Below, one piece after another: positions 27,801-36,088 of a stretch of 64,000 bases of DNA. How positions within the stretch are numbered: position 1 is the first letter of the stretch; every line of letters starts with the position of its first letter. Source of the DNA: an uncultured Chlamydiae bacterium (lineage in GTDB: Bacteria; Chlamydiota; Chlamydiia; Chlamydiales; Rhabdochlamydiaceae); NCBI GenBank assembly GCA_903824495.1, contig CAIJXB010000016.1, positions 1-64,000 of the forward strand, read 5' to 3'. The position numbers and the translations under genes were made by a program. The notes under the pieces were generated by a model, which saw only the letters and a list, made by a program, of their open reading frames with translations, made no database searches and had not been told where the DNA came from.

Positions 27801-29414
27801 GCTTTTGAGCTTATGGAAATCTTGCATAAAGAGTTGAGATTGCTGAGATGAAGGATCTTCTTCTAATTTTTTAACGATGCGATCCATTCCTTTTGCAATT
27901 ACATAGATGGAATTCATGCGAAATCCCATTTCTGGAACTTTAGACTGCATGACAGGTGCATAGACAACTAAACTCACTGTCTTTTGATCAGCAGGAAGTG
28001 TTGCATAAGATTCGTAATCAAGAACAGGTAGCACATTAGGTTGTAGATCTGCATGCTTTGGATGCCAAGAAGATGCGATCAATGATTTGATGTCGCTAAC
28101 ACCAGCTTGGGCGACCGAGCTCAGACGGAAAGCTAAAAAGCTTTTGCTGTTTGGTAGCTCAGAGAGTGCAATTTGATAACCACCAGCAACAGGTGTTACA
28201 GCCTCTTCTGTTTGGCGAGTTAAAAGAGCCATTTCATTGAACAGAAATTGCTGAACTCTTTCTGCATTTCTTGGGTTTTCAGAAGCGAGACGGCTCTGAG
28301 CTTGAGTAAGATCTTTGTAGAGACTCAAGAAAAAGGTTTCGTTTTTCCAGTCAATTTGAATGGATTCTACGAAAGGGTTTCTGCCTTCTAAAGAAAGCTT
28401 GTCAGGGCTGACTTGTAAAAGAGCTCCGATATTAGCATAAGTTAAAGGACTAGATCCATGAGCGAAAGAAGTGAGATTGTTTTTAACAAGAGTCGCAGCG
28501 GTTCCAATTTGGGATGCCTTGCTGCTCAGAACTTGTTTGAGCTGAACTTGAGAAGAATCTAGGTATTTTCCTTGGCTTTTTAAAGAGGACTCTTCTTGAG
28601 ATAGTGAGTTTGCTTGCTCTTGAATAGAGCTAGCGACATCTTCAAGTTTTGTAACTAAATTCTTTGCTGTTTGAAGCTTGTTTCCATTTTCTGTTTGTGT
28701 GAAAGAGGAAAAAAATCTTTTAGCGATCTCTGTGTTATTTCCAAAGGAAGCAACAAAAGAATTCAATGAATCGGAAATGGAAGAAGCAAGTTCTTGGTTC
28801 AAAACAGGATCGTGAGAGGCGATAAGAGCTTGAACAGATTGAGCGTTTTGAGAAATCCCACCTAAAGAAAGGGAGACTTGTAGCAGTCGATCTTTAACTA
28901 AGGCACGGTAAAGGGGTGATATTTGCCCTTGATCGTTCATTTTGTTAGCAAATTCAAAAAAAGAGCTAACGGAACTTGGGTCGAAATGAACGGGGATCTT
29001 TCTTTGGATTTTGACGGTTTTGCTAGAGGCGTCCGGCAGATCTCCGTACAGACTGAGCTGGGCAGGAGCAAAGGGAATAAGAGCTCCGGCTCTTGGAAGA
29101 AACTGGCTAAAAGTCGTTGCTGCGCTGCTGCTAGAAAAGGTTACATCGAGGATTTCTGGATTTTGAGGGTCTAGCTGTACAGATTGAGGCTTTAATTGAA
29201 GGAGGCGGCAAAAGGAATGTACCCATTTAATCGACTCAGATTCAAGAGAATTGATTCTTTTTATGATCTGAGTAGAGACTTGGTTTCCTCTTGTTTCATT
29301 TACAGGGGAGCTAAGAGGTTTAGTATAAAAAAAGACTGTAGGGAGTATATTGTAAATGGTCAAAGCCGTGACAGCCAAAATCAGAACAAGTTGCCATCTT
29401 TTTTGCTTTTGCAT
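24900..29414 (-). CDS. secDF: Fused protein-export membrane protein SecD-SecF
   Basis: 1504 residues combining SecD and SecF, the proton-driven translocase accessory. One N-terminal segment (LVLILAVTALTIYNILPTVF) precedes a large periplasmic region that is unusually long (to about residue 660) before the SecD motif HWGLDLSGGKTIQIEL. Then come VSAPTLDSALKDS, six membrane segments with GMAVDANVLVFERIREE, the SecF motif LLGMDFTGGYALNLEL, and a second six-segment set with YSLNDTIIVFDRIRED. Chlamydial SecDF is similarly enlarged. ATG 29414 is used with AAGGA 11 nt upstream; GTG 29423 is possible. Confidence 0.95.
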   Translation of the reverse strand: MQKQKRWQLVLILAVTALTIYNILPTVFFYTKPLSSPVNETRGNQVSTQIIKRINSLESESIKWVHSFCRLLQLKPQSVQLDPQNPEILDVTFSSSSAATTFSQFLPRAGALIPFAPAQLSLYGDLPDASSKTVKIQRKIPVHFDPSSVSSFFEFANKMNDQGQISPLYRALVKDRLLQVSLSLGGISQNAQSVQALIASHDPVLNQELASSISDSLNSFVASFGNNTEIAKRFFSSFTQTENGNKLQTAKNLVTKLEDVASSIQEQANSLSQEESSLKSQGKYLDSSQVQLKQVLSSKASQIGTAATLVKNNLTSFAHGSSPLTYANIGALLQVSPDKLSLEGRNPFVESIQIDWKNETFFLSLYKDLTQAQSRLASENPRNAERVQQFLFNEMALLTRQTEEAVTPVAGGYQIALSELPNSKSFLAFRLSSVAQAGVSDIKSLIASSWHPKHADLQPNVLPVLDYESYATLPADQKTVSLVVYAPVMQSKVPEMGFRMNSIYVIAKGMDRIVKKLEEDPSSQQSQLFMQDFHKLKSLLQRSGYMGYEGSLLSVSKEFAGDFIFESPDYFQNVLAASRENFSVKGTKRYAVLEFTNVEQRILTENKIDTRIHEDLLKWRDDYIAAQLSIKGASKFDVPKPTQNALLSNLHLSFVKYFRGDDRKVLHWGLDLSGGKTIQIELRDSNNRVVTNEADIKQGMNELYARVNKMGVSEVSLRQEGHLITLDFPGSQNLSASDLVKASSMYFHVVNEKFTNNNPMLANATRTFLQEVWNEAVISNRTDAEQVNIIAWKHLYGDALDPSVIQPRSESARMLYENGLRLSNPLESYSSNTFDDTRSQISIFRGDDYTQWHGQTHPLLIVFKNFALEGSSLENVHASYDPSRGNFLSFNIKGSFTSKDGLKIDPRSDLQSWTLPFSKEKIAGTSNGKYSRNLGWRMAVVLNGTIVSAPTLDSALKDSAMITGSFSQREMNQLEADLKAGSLSFMPKILSEKNVSPELGGKERSLGIWATFIALALVLAVMTTYYRFSGVIASIAVVFNLLIMWATLQNIEATLTLASLAGLILTVGMAVDANVLVFERIREEFAVTGRIASAVHAGYKKAFSAILDSNVTTLIAALILLNFDSGPIKGFAVTLIIGIVSSMFTALFMTKYFFAGWIQNPNNSSLTMMNIFKAKNFNFLKYAPHAIAISALFIVVGGALAIKDKSSLLGMDFTGGYALNLELTPSSEGHYRQAVERALVKSGVKPQEIQVRELSPSNQVRIFLSRTLDSAGRPLEAANAKDTAAKIEWVVSSLQANHVAIENSSIETASQNWSEVSGQMSETMRNSAIIGLLIALVCIFIYITIRFEFKYAISATICLAHDILFTLAAIGLLHALRVPVQIDLNTIAALMTIIGYSLNDTIIVFDRIREDSIHMKKSAFTQVINHALNVTLSRTIMTSGTTLLVLIPLIALGGSTIFGFALVMAIGVIFGTLSSLFIAAPSMLFFHKKEKNGQQKIALNGSSH

Positions 29415-29611
29415 AGGTAGCACGATCCTTAGATAAAATAAATGAGTTTAGAAAATAGAAGAGGATATCCACCTTCGAGGATTCTGTCTAGTTAAATAAA
29501 AATTCAAAACGCCAGTAGGGCCTCTTTCGAAGTAAAAATAAATTCCACTCAATTCCCCAGATCAGCTATGCTACCTGTAGTATTTGCTTATTTTCACTTA
29601 AACGAGGCTTC

Positions 29612-30910
29612 ATGCCGAATGTCGTAATTGTTGTAGGAATTCAGTGGGGAGATGAGGGCAAGGGGAAGATTGTCGACATCTTGTCTGAAAAGGCGGATTT
29701 CGTCGTAAGGTCCCAAGGCGGTAATAACGCCGGCCATACCATTGTAGTGGGAGAGAAGGAATTCAAGTTCCATTTGATTCCGTCAGGTATTCTTTATCCG
29801 AATGTCCAGTGCTGCGTAACAGGTGGTTGCGTTGTAGACGCAGAGTCTCTCATAGGAGAAATACAGGCTCTAGAAAAACAGGGTTTTTCTCTGTTGGGAA
29901 GACTTCATATCTCTGCCTTTGCTCATCTTATCATGCCCTACCATAAAGACTACGATGGATGGCAAGAGGAGATGAAAGGGGATCTTTCCATTGGAACGAC
30001 GAAAAAAGGGATAGGGCCTTGCTACTCGGATAAGGCTAACCGGATCGGGATCCAAGTGGGAGAGTTGCTAGATCTTCCTCATTTTACAAAACACTTACAT
30101 CAAGTTATTTCTCTAAAAAACAGGGAAGTTGCTCACGTTTTCCAAAAGCCACTTATCGATGAAAAGCCTCTTTTGGAAAAGTATAAAGAGTATGGTGCTT
30201 TTTTAAAACCGTACATCTCCTTCACAGTAGAAAAAGATGTAGCAGAAGCTGCTAAGGCTGGAAAAAAAGTTTTATTAGAAGGTGCCCATGGCTCCTACTT
30301 AGATCAAACATTTGGAACGTATCCTTACATTACAGCAGCCAGCACTCTTGCTTCTGGGATCGCAGCAGGTGCTGCAATAGGCCCCACCGAAATAGGACAT
30401 GTGGTAGGGATTGTCAAAGCGTTTACTACAAGAGTAGGGCATGGACCCTTTCCAACAGAGTTAAAACAAGAAGAAGCGGATCTTTTCTTAAGCAATGAAG
30501 ACGCTAGAGAAATTGCAACGACAACCAAAAGAAAGAGGCGAATGGGTTGGTTTGATGCTCCTTTAGTCAAACAAGCATTGAGATGGAATGGGGCAACCTC
30601 CATGGCTATTATGAAACTCGATGTGTTAGATCAGCTTGCAGAGATCAAAGTATGCACTTCATACCGCTTAGATGGGAAAGTGATAGATTGTCCTCCAGCT
30701 ATGACGCCTGAGTGGGATAGAATAGAGCCTATTTATGAGAAGGTGCCCGGATGGCTCAAGTCTACAAAGGATATTTCTTCGTATGAGGAGCTCCCAGAAA
30801 ATGCCAAGGCCTATCTTAAAAAAATAGAAGGCTTATGTGAGTGTAAGATCTCCTTTATTTCTTATGGTCCGCAAAGAGAAAAAACAATTCAAATTCATAG
30901 GTTGTTTTAA
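29612..30910 (+). CDS. purA: Adenylosuccinate synthetase
   Basis: 432 residues. GTP-dependent conversion of IMP and aspartate to adenylosuccinate, on the route to AMP. VGIQWGDEGKGKIVD is the P-loop with catalytic Asp; NNAGHTIVV holds the catalytic His; GTTKKGIGPCY and TRVGHGPFPTE are IMP-site signatures, and KLDVLDQL is the guanine motif. GAGG lies just before the ATG. It sits between secDF and uppS, where C. trachomatis has no purA. PurB is not in the window, so completion of the AMP branch cannot be shown here. Confidence 0.95.
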   Translation: MPNVVIVVGIQWGDEGKGKIVDILSEKADFVVRSQGGNNAGHTIVVGEKEFKFHLIPSGILYPNVQCCVTGGCVVDAESLIGEIQALEKQGFSLLGRLHISAFAHLIMPYHKDYDGWQEEMKGDLSIGTTKKGIGPCYSDKANRIGIQVGELLDLPHFTKHLHQVISLKNREVAHVFQKPLIDEKPLLEKYKEYGAFLKPYISFTVEKDVAEAAKAGKKVLLEGAHGSYLDQTFGTYPYITAASTLASGIAAGAAIGPTEIGHVVGIVKAFTTRVGHGPFPTELKQEEADLFLSNEDAREIATTTKRKRRMGWFDAPLVKQALRWNGATSMAIMKLDVLDQLAEIKVCTSYRLDGKVIDCPPAMTPEWDRIEPIYEKVPGWLKSTKDISSYEELPENAKAYLKKIEGLCECKISFISYGPQREKTIQIHRLF

Positions 30911-30914
30911 TCTG

Positions 30915-31682
30915 ATGCATGTACTAGCTATAGAGGAAGAAAGAGAAGAGGATTTATCTGCTAAGATTGCTAGGGTTTCTCTTGGGCCTATTCCTGAACA
31001 TATTGCGATCATCATGGATGGCAATAGACGTTGGGCTAAGGATCGAGGTTTCCCTGCCATATATGGTCATTGGCGAGGAGCTGATGTAATCACCGATATT
31101 CTTTCTTTTGCTTCAAAGATGGGCGTTAAGGTCTTAACGTTATATTCTTTTTCAACGGAAAATTGGACAAGACCCCAGAAAGAAATCGATCAGCTTATGA
31201 AGCTGATTGTTTTTTATTTAAGGAAAAAAAAGCGATCTATGGTAGAAGAGTCTGTAAGACTTGAAACTATAGGGGATCTTTCTCGATTACCAGGATTTGT
31301 TCAAGAGGAGCTGGAGCAGACGAAGAAAGCTACCGCTTCAGGCTCAAAAATTCGACTTGTTTTGGCATTGAACTATGGTGGGCGAGATGAGATTAAAAGG
31401 GCTGTTGAAAAAATAGCAAACGATCTGGAAACAGGAACGATTGTAAAGCAGCAGATTTCGGAAGAATTGATTAGTAGCTATCTAGATACAGCTTCTTTAG
31501 GAGATCCTTCTTTGTTTATCCGAACAAGTGGAGAGCAAAGACTGAGCAACTTTCTTCTATGGCAGATGTCTTATACGGAAGTATACCTTACAAAAGTTTT
31601 GTGGCCCGATTTTCAACATAAGGATTTATTAGATGCGATTCTTGAATTTCAGAAACGAGAGAGAAGACTAGGAGGCCCATGA
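30915..31682 (+). CDS. uppS: Undecaprenyl diphosphate synthase
   Basis: 255 residues from ATG 30915, 4 nt after purA; the frame also runs back inside purA, where conserved sequence is absent. Cis-prenyltransferase making the C55 lipid carrier for peptidoglycan and surface polymers. IIMDGNRRWAKDRG carries the catalytic Asp, GHWRGADVI and YSFSTENWTRP are family motifs, and DPSLFIRTSGEQRLSNFLLW the C-terminal signature. No strong ribosome site is seen, so translation may be coupled to purA. It overlaps cdsA by 4 nt, the first of three such overlaps. Confidence 0.94.
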   Translation: MHVLAIEEEREEDLSAKIARVSLGPIPEHIAIIMDGNRRWAKDRGFPAIYGHWRGADVITDILSFASKMGVKVLTLYSFSTENWTRPQKEIDQLMKLIVFYLRKKKRSMVEESVRLETIGDLSRLPGFVQEELEQTKKATASGSKIRLVLALNYGGRDEIKRAVEKIANDLETGTIVKQQISEELISSYLDTASLGDPSLFIRTSGEQRLSNFLLWQMSYTEVYLTKVLWPDFQHKDLLDAILEFQKRERRLGGP

Positions 31683-32551
31683 AACGAAAGAACTTAACAG
31701 ATTTAAATAGAAGATTGGCAGTTTCTGTAGTCGCGATTGCAGTCATTGCATTTTTGATGATCTTTTCTCACCTCGTAGTGATTAAAGCGTTACTTGTTAT
31801 TTTTGTTGCAGCCCTTGCCTCCGTTGGGATTTGGGAGTATGTGCAACTTGTAAGAGCAAAATCTTTGCAGCCAGCTCTCACACCTATGATTATTGTAGCG
31901 GTGTGCGAGGTTGTTGCTTTTTTCTTAGCTCACAAGATGATGGTGTTTTCTCAACTGCCAGAAATTGTGCTAGCCGTAGGTGCTGCCTTTTTCTTCCTTG
32001 TCCATTTTAAAGAAACAACTGATGCTATTTTACATGTGGCTGTGGAGTTTTTTGGAATTTGTTACGTGGCAGTTCCTTTAAGTTTCATGTTAGCTATTCT
32101 TTATCCGATTTCTTCTAGCGGGATTTCTTGGGATGGAAGAGTGTGGCTTGTCTATTTGATCTTGGTGACCAAGGTAACTGATGTTGGAGCGTATTTTGTC
32201 GGAAGACTCTGGGGTAAGACGCCTCTTGCGCCAATACTCAGCCCTAAAAAAACGGTAGAAGGCGCTGTAGCTGGTCTTATTTGTGCTGTGGGATGCAGCG
32301 TTCTTTTTAGTATGGCAGGAGCTGCATTTTTCCCTAGTTTCTTTGCGTTGCCGGTACTTGGTGCTGTCTTTTTAGGCTTGTGTATAGGGATTGTAGGACA
32401 GATTGGAGATTTGGCAGAATCTCTTCTTAAAAGAGATGCGGCAATTAAAGATAGCAATGCGCTTCCAGGTCTTGGAGGAGTGCTTGACATGGTTGATTCG
32501 CTTTTACTTACAACCCCAGTCGTATATTTTTACCTCCAATTCCATAGATGA
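31679..32551 (+). CDS. cdsA: Phosphatidate cytidylyltransferase
   Basis: 290 residues, about eight membrane segments. Makes CDP-diacylglycerol from phosphatidate and CTP in the inner membrane. LSPKKTVEGAVAGL and DLAESLLKRDAAIKDS with the following LPGLGGVLDMVDSLLL form the CdsA signature with its Asp residues. GGAGG overlaps the end of uppS. It is co-transcribed with plsC, giving consecutive phospholipid steps in one operon. Confidence 0.94.
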   Translation: MKRKNLTDLNRRLAVSVVAIAVIAFLMIFSHLVVIKALLVIFVAALASVGIWEYVQLVRAKSLQPALTPMIIVAVCEVVAFFLAHKMMVFSQLPEIVLAVGAAFFFLVHFKETTDAILHVAVEFFGICYVAVPLSFMLAILYPISSSGISWDGRVWLVYLILVTKVTDVGAYFVGRLWGKTPLAPILSPKKTVEGAVAGLICAVGCSVLFSMAGAAFFPSFFALPVLGAVFLGLCIGIVGQIGDLAESLLKRDAAIKDSNALPGLGGVLDMVDSLLLTTPVVYFYLQFHR

Positions 32552-33216
32552 TTATTACAATTGATGGGCCTTCGGGCACAGGTAAATCTACAGTAGCGCG
32601 CTTACTTGCGAAAAAACTCGGTTTCTCTTTCTTTGACACCGGAGCGATGTATCGCGCTTTGTCTTGGTGGATTCATCAAGAAAAGATCGATATCGAAGAT
32701 TTAAAAGAGCTGACTTGTCGTTTAAAAGATTTTCATTTTTCTATTCAGGAACATGGAGAGGGAAAGCGGTACTTTGTGCATGGCGTTGATGTCACAGAAG
32801 AGATAAGAAAAAAAGAGATCAACGAGGCTGTTTCTAAAATCTCTGCCATTAAAGAGATCAGAGAGCTTCTTCTTCCGATTCAAAGAGAATATGCAGCAAC
32901 GCATGATTCTGTTTTTGAAGGAAGAGATTTGGGAACCGTTGTATTTCCAAAGGCAGATGTGAAATTCTTTCTGACCGCAAGTCCAGAGGTGCGAGGTAAA
33001 AGACGCTACTTAGAACTTCTTTCTAAAAACCCTTCAAGTGCTATCCAGTTGGAAGAGGTTATAGAGTCTCTTCGAAAACGAGATGAACAAGATAGCTCTC
33101 GAGAAATCGCGCCTCTTAAGTGTCCCATAGATGCATGGACGCTCGATACTTCTGAGTATTCAATTGATCAAGTGATAGAAATGCTTTTACAATACACCCT
33201 CACCAAGAAGAAATGA
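32548..33216 (+). CDS. cmk: Cytidylate kinase
   Basis: 222 residues. Phosphorylates CMP/dCMP. The P-loop IDGPSGTGKSTVARLLA starts at residue 4, FFDTGAMYRALSWW binds CMP, and FEGRDLGTVVFPKADVKFFLTA and RKRDEQDSSREIAPL complete the family pattern. Its ATG overlaps the cdsA stop by 4 nt. CMP kinase recycles the CMP released in phospholipid synthesis, which fits its place in the operon. Confidence 0.95.
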   Translation: MIITIDGPSGTGKSTVARLLAKKLGFSFFDTGAMYRALSWWIHQEKIDIEDLKELTCRLKDFHFSIQEHGEGKRYFVHGVDVTEEIRKKEINEAVSKISAIKEIRELLLPIQREYAATHDSVFEGRDLGTVVFPKADVKFFLTASPEVRGKRRYLELLSKNPSSAIQLEEVIESLRKRDEQDSSREIAPLKCPIDAWTLDTSEYSIDQVIEMLLQYTLTKKK

Positions 33217-33881
33217 TGCAAGGCTGGCTTACAAACTCAAACAATCTGCTTTATAAGATCATACTATTTTCTGTGTTTTGGTTTTTTAAGATCTTATACA
33301 GGAACAAGATCTACGGAGCTGAAAACTTTTACCCTGGCGCTGCGATCTTAGCAGCAAATCATGCTTCTTTTTATGATCCGCCACTACTTTCTATTTCTAC
33401 TCCTTACGAAGTGCATTTCCTTGCTAGAAAGACGTTGTTCGATCCCTTTTTATTCGGCTCTTTAATTCGTAAACTGAACGCTCATCCCGTTTCTGGAAAG
33501 GCGCAGGATGTGGCTGTTTTTAAAACGATTGTTCGATTGATGAGGGAAGGGAAGAAATTGATTATGTTTCCAGAAGGAACACGCTCTAAAGATGGGAATT
33601 TAAGACCCATTAAACCAGGCATTGCGATGTTGATCTCTAGAACAGGTGCTGCTGTGATTCCTGCTTATTTGCATGGTACCTATGATATTTGGTCGTGCCA
33701 TAGAAAGCTGCCGAAGCTCTGGGGGAAAACAGCTTGCGTTTTTGGAAAGCCTTTGCATTTTACTTGGGATTCTTCAAGAGATTCAAAAGAGCAACAAGAC
33801 GAGATTTCAAAGAAGGTTGAAGATGCGATTTTGCATTTGAAACAGTGGTATGATAAGGGAGCGATCGGTTCGCCCCCTTAA
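33213..33881 (+). CDS. plsC: 1-acyl-sn-glycerol-3-phosphate acyltransferase
   Basis: 222 residues. Acylates lysophosphatidate to phosphatidate, the CdsA substrate. An N-terminal hydrophobic segment (ILFSVFWFFKILY) anchors it; NHASFYDPP is the HX4D catalytic motif (NHxxxxD), and FPEGTRSKDG the third family block. It overlaps cmk by 4 nt and ends 9 nt from the convergent MOMP-like gene. It closes the uppS-cdsA-cmk-plsC operon. Confidence 0.94.
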   Translation: MMQGWLTNSNNLLYKIILFSVFWFFKILYRNKIYGAENFYPGAAILAANHASFYDPPLLSISTPYEVHFLARKTLFDPFLFGSLIRKLNAHPVSGKAQDVAVFKTIVRLMREGKKLIMFPEGTRSKDGNLRPIKPGIAMLISRTGAAVIPAYLHGTYDIWSCHRKLPKLWGKTACVFGKPLHFTWDSSRDSKEQQDEISKKVEDAILHLKQWYDKGAIGSPP

Positions 33882-33889
33882 AAAGGTGA

Positions 33890-34951
33890 TTAGAATACAA
33901 AGCCTACTTTCCAAGTCAGACCTTGCATGGTCAAAGAGCCATTGCTGTTTGATTGGCCATTTACAAGATTCTTATTGTATCCAACCCAGATTTGTTCTTC
34001 CCATCCAGCTCTTGTATAAAGCTGATAGCGTTGCTGGCTAAACCATACCATGTAAGTTACCCCAAATCCTGCTTCAAAAACAGGGATAATGTCTTGGGAG
34101 TTCTTTTTAGCGGGATGGTTTTCTTCAACGCCTCTTAAAGAGACTTTGCTCAAAACTCTGTTGTGGAAATTCCCCCAAAGAGCTGTAAAAGCAAAATCTC
34201 CATAGAAACCAAAGCAGGGGATGATATGCCATACGGTATCAAGTCCTCCACGAATTCCGATCCCAGATAGATTTTGTTTAAGATCTACGGTTGCTGTTTC
34301 GACGGGTCCATCGCCGCTATAAATGATTGTTGTTTTTTCGAAAAGAGAAGCAGCTTTCATTCCAACGTGAGGTCTTAGTGTCAACCTTTTGCTGATGAAG
34401 AAATCTCTTCCAGTTTCTGCATCTAGGATGTTGAACTGAGAGCTTTTCCATGATGCGGTATCCATGATTGAAATCGCACTTAAGACTCCGATGTCTGCAC
34501 CTTGTGCATAGGGAACGATGAAAGTAGAATATCCAGGCTCTGTGCTCGTTCCTGAATTACTTACTTCTCCTTGATGTAGCCATGTGTATTGCACGTATAG
34601 ATCCCAACCATCATGGTATAAGTCCATTCCTGTGCCTACTTTAAAGCCGGGCTCAAACTGCGTCTTTGGAGAAAGTGTATTTCCGTCAATTTGAGCATAA
34701 TCAAAATCAGATACGTATGACTTCCACCAAAGGAAATCGGCATCAATCCAAAGGTCTTGACCGTTATTTATTTTAGGAGCCACAGTAGGAGTGATAAGTC
34801 CTCTAGGTTCTGTTGTTACAGCTTCTGGTTGATAAGCAACAGAAGGAGGAAGAGGCGGCATGCTGCCAGTTTCTTCTTCAGAAGTATCAGCCCACGCAGA
34901 GCCAATGCTCAAACAAAATAGAGAGGTTGCAAAGTATAAAATAGGTTTCAT
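33890..34951 (-). CDS. MOMP-like / Lpg1974-family outer-membrane beta-barrel protein
   Basis: 353 residues from ATG 34951 (AAGGAAA 6 nt before it). MKPILYFATSLFCLSIGSAWA is a signal peptide cut before DTSEE. A Pro/Glu-rich linker leads to LWIDADFLWWKSYVSDFDYA, typical of the Lpg1974 pore-forming family found in Legionella and as MOMP-like expansions in several environmental chlamydiae. The rest alternates hydrophobic and polar residues in beta strands, and the last residues (WKVGFVF) end in Phe as outer-membrane proteins usually do. Likely a porin; only one copy is in the window. Confidence 0.85.
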   Translation of the reverse strand: MKPILYFATSLFCLSIGSAWADTSEEETGSMPPLPPSVAYQPEAVTTEPRGLITPTVAPKINNGQDLWIDADFLWWKSYVSDFDYAQIDGNTLSPKTQFEPGFKVGTGMDLYHDGWDLYVQYTWLHQGEVSNSGTSTEPGYSTFIVPYAQGADIGVLSAISIMDTASWKSSQFNILDAETGRDFFISKRLTLRPHVGMKAASLFEKTTIIYSGDGPVETATVDLKQNLSGIGIRGGLDTVWHIIPCFGFYGDFAFTALWGNFHNRVLSKVSLRGVEENHPAKKNSQDIIPVFEAGFGVTYMVWFSQQRYQLYTRAGWEEQIWVGYNKNLVNGQSNSNGSLTMQGLTWKVGFVF

Positions 34952-35095
34952 AGATGTTTCCTTAAAGTGAGAAAAATATCTTAGCATATTAGTCAACGAA
35001 GAGCTTTAAGACAATGCGAAATTCTTCGCTAGAAATGAAAATCTGCAGGTGCTAGCTTTGGTGTTTGGTTTTTTTTACTAACAAGGAGAAATGAC

Positions 35096-35542
35096 ATGGG
35101 ATATTCTAAGAAGATTTCAAGCGTTTTATTTTCTGCATCAATGGTTTTTCAGTGTTTGTTTTCATTAGGAAATGCGGATGAGCTAGCAACTGAAATTACG
35201 ACTCAAGTCGTATACACAACTCCATGGGAAGCTTTGGATAATGGCACCTTTCTTTCTGTTGAGCAGTTGGGTGACTGGTATGAAAAAGCTGAAAATGAGG
35301 GGTGGGATGAAAATTGTACGGCTGAAGAAATAGAAAAAACGATGCAATGGTTGATCTTTTTCAGAAGGTTTGCTGCTAAGATTGAAGGTGAAGAATACGT
35401 AGAAGAAGACATCGAGGAAATGTTAGTGTGTGAAGGTGAAGGAGACGGGGACTGTGAGCCACTTAATTATGAAAGAATTCGAAATTTAGAAGACATTCCT
35501 GGATATCTAAAAGTGTTTCTTCGTCCAGATGTGACGTGGTAA
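35096..35542 (+). CDS. Small secreted acidic protein of unknown function
   Basis: 148 residues with a signal peptide (about 1-26, ending near LGNA) after a Lys/Ser start. The mature protein is very acidic (stretch EGEEYVEEDIEEM and repeated EGEGDGD) with three cysteines. AAGGAG lies 8 nt before the ATG. It is divergent from the MOMP-like gene and convergent with tRNA-Leu, so it is a single-gene unit. No family is recognised. Confidence 0.72.
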   Translation: MGYSKKISSVLFSASMVFQCLFSLGNADELATEITTQVVYTTPWEALDNGTFLSVEQLGDWYEKAENEGWDENCTAEEIEKTMQWLIFFRRFAAKIEGEEYVEEDIEEMLVCEGEGDGDCEPLNYERIRNLEDIPGYLKVFLRPDVTW

Positions 35543-35553
35543 TTTGAAGAAAT

Positions 35554-35637
35554 TGCGGCCAAGATGACTCGAACATCCACCAAGTTGCCCCGACTAGAAC
35601 CTGAATCTAGCGCGTCTACCAATTCCGCCATGGCCGC
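35554..35637 (-). tRNA. tRNA-Leu(CAG)
   Basis: An 84-nt cloverleaf on the minus strand: acceptor GCGGCCA pairs with TGGCCGC plus discriminator A; the D arm includes GGAATTGGTAGACGC; anticodon stem CTAGA/TCTAG with loop TTCAGGT gives anticodon CAG (complement of 35601-35603); a long variable arm as in class II tRNAs; T arm with TTCGAGT. CCA is not encoded. Confidence 0.95.
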
Positions 35638-35754
35638 AGAAAAAGTAAGGAGTTTAATGGGTTTCTTTCTTTAAATCTAGGGGTTTTGTGGAAAAAAAAA
35701 TCAGGCTACAGTACACTTGAGTTTTTATAAAACTTAAAGAAGGGGAATCAAGAG

Positions 35755-36081
35755 ATGGCCAGTGAAAACATTAAAAAATTAGAAGAGAAGACTTTTAGCT
35801 CAGATATCGCATCTGGGGTGACTTTGGTGGATTTTTATGCAGATTGGTGCGGACCTTGCCGTATGCTAGCTCCCGTGCTCGATCAAGTATCTCAAGATGT
35901 AAAAGGAAAGGCAACTGTTGCAAAACTTGATATCGATCAAGCGCAAAAAGTAACAGAAGAGCTTCAAATTACATCTGTTCCTACTTTGATCCTGTTCAAA
36001 GACGGAAAAGAAGTAAAAAGAATCATCGGTCTTCGCGATGCAGAGTTCATAAAGGGTTTTGTATTAGCGGCTTGCGTCTAA
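35755..36081 (+). CDS. trxA: Thioredoxin
   Basis: 108 residues, cytosolic disulfide reductant. VDFYADWCGPCRMLAPVLDQ has the CGPC redox centre, and SVPTLILFKDGKEV the cis-proline loop (Thr-Pro). Standard length, single domain. GAAGGGG lies upstream of the ATG. It opens the trxA-trmL-mip-hisS-uhpC-dnaE segment that follows C. trachomatis CT539-CT545 as I recall it, with the transporter fusion inserted after it. Confidence 0.95.
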   Translation: MASENIKKLEEKTFSSDIASGVTLVDFYADWCGPCRMLAPVLDQVSQDVKGKATVAKLDIDQAQKVTEELQITSVPTLILFKDGKEVKRIIGLRDAEFIKGFVLAACV

Positions 36082-36088
36082 TTATTTA

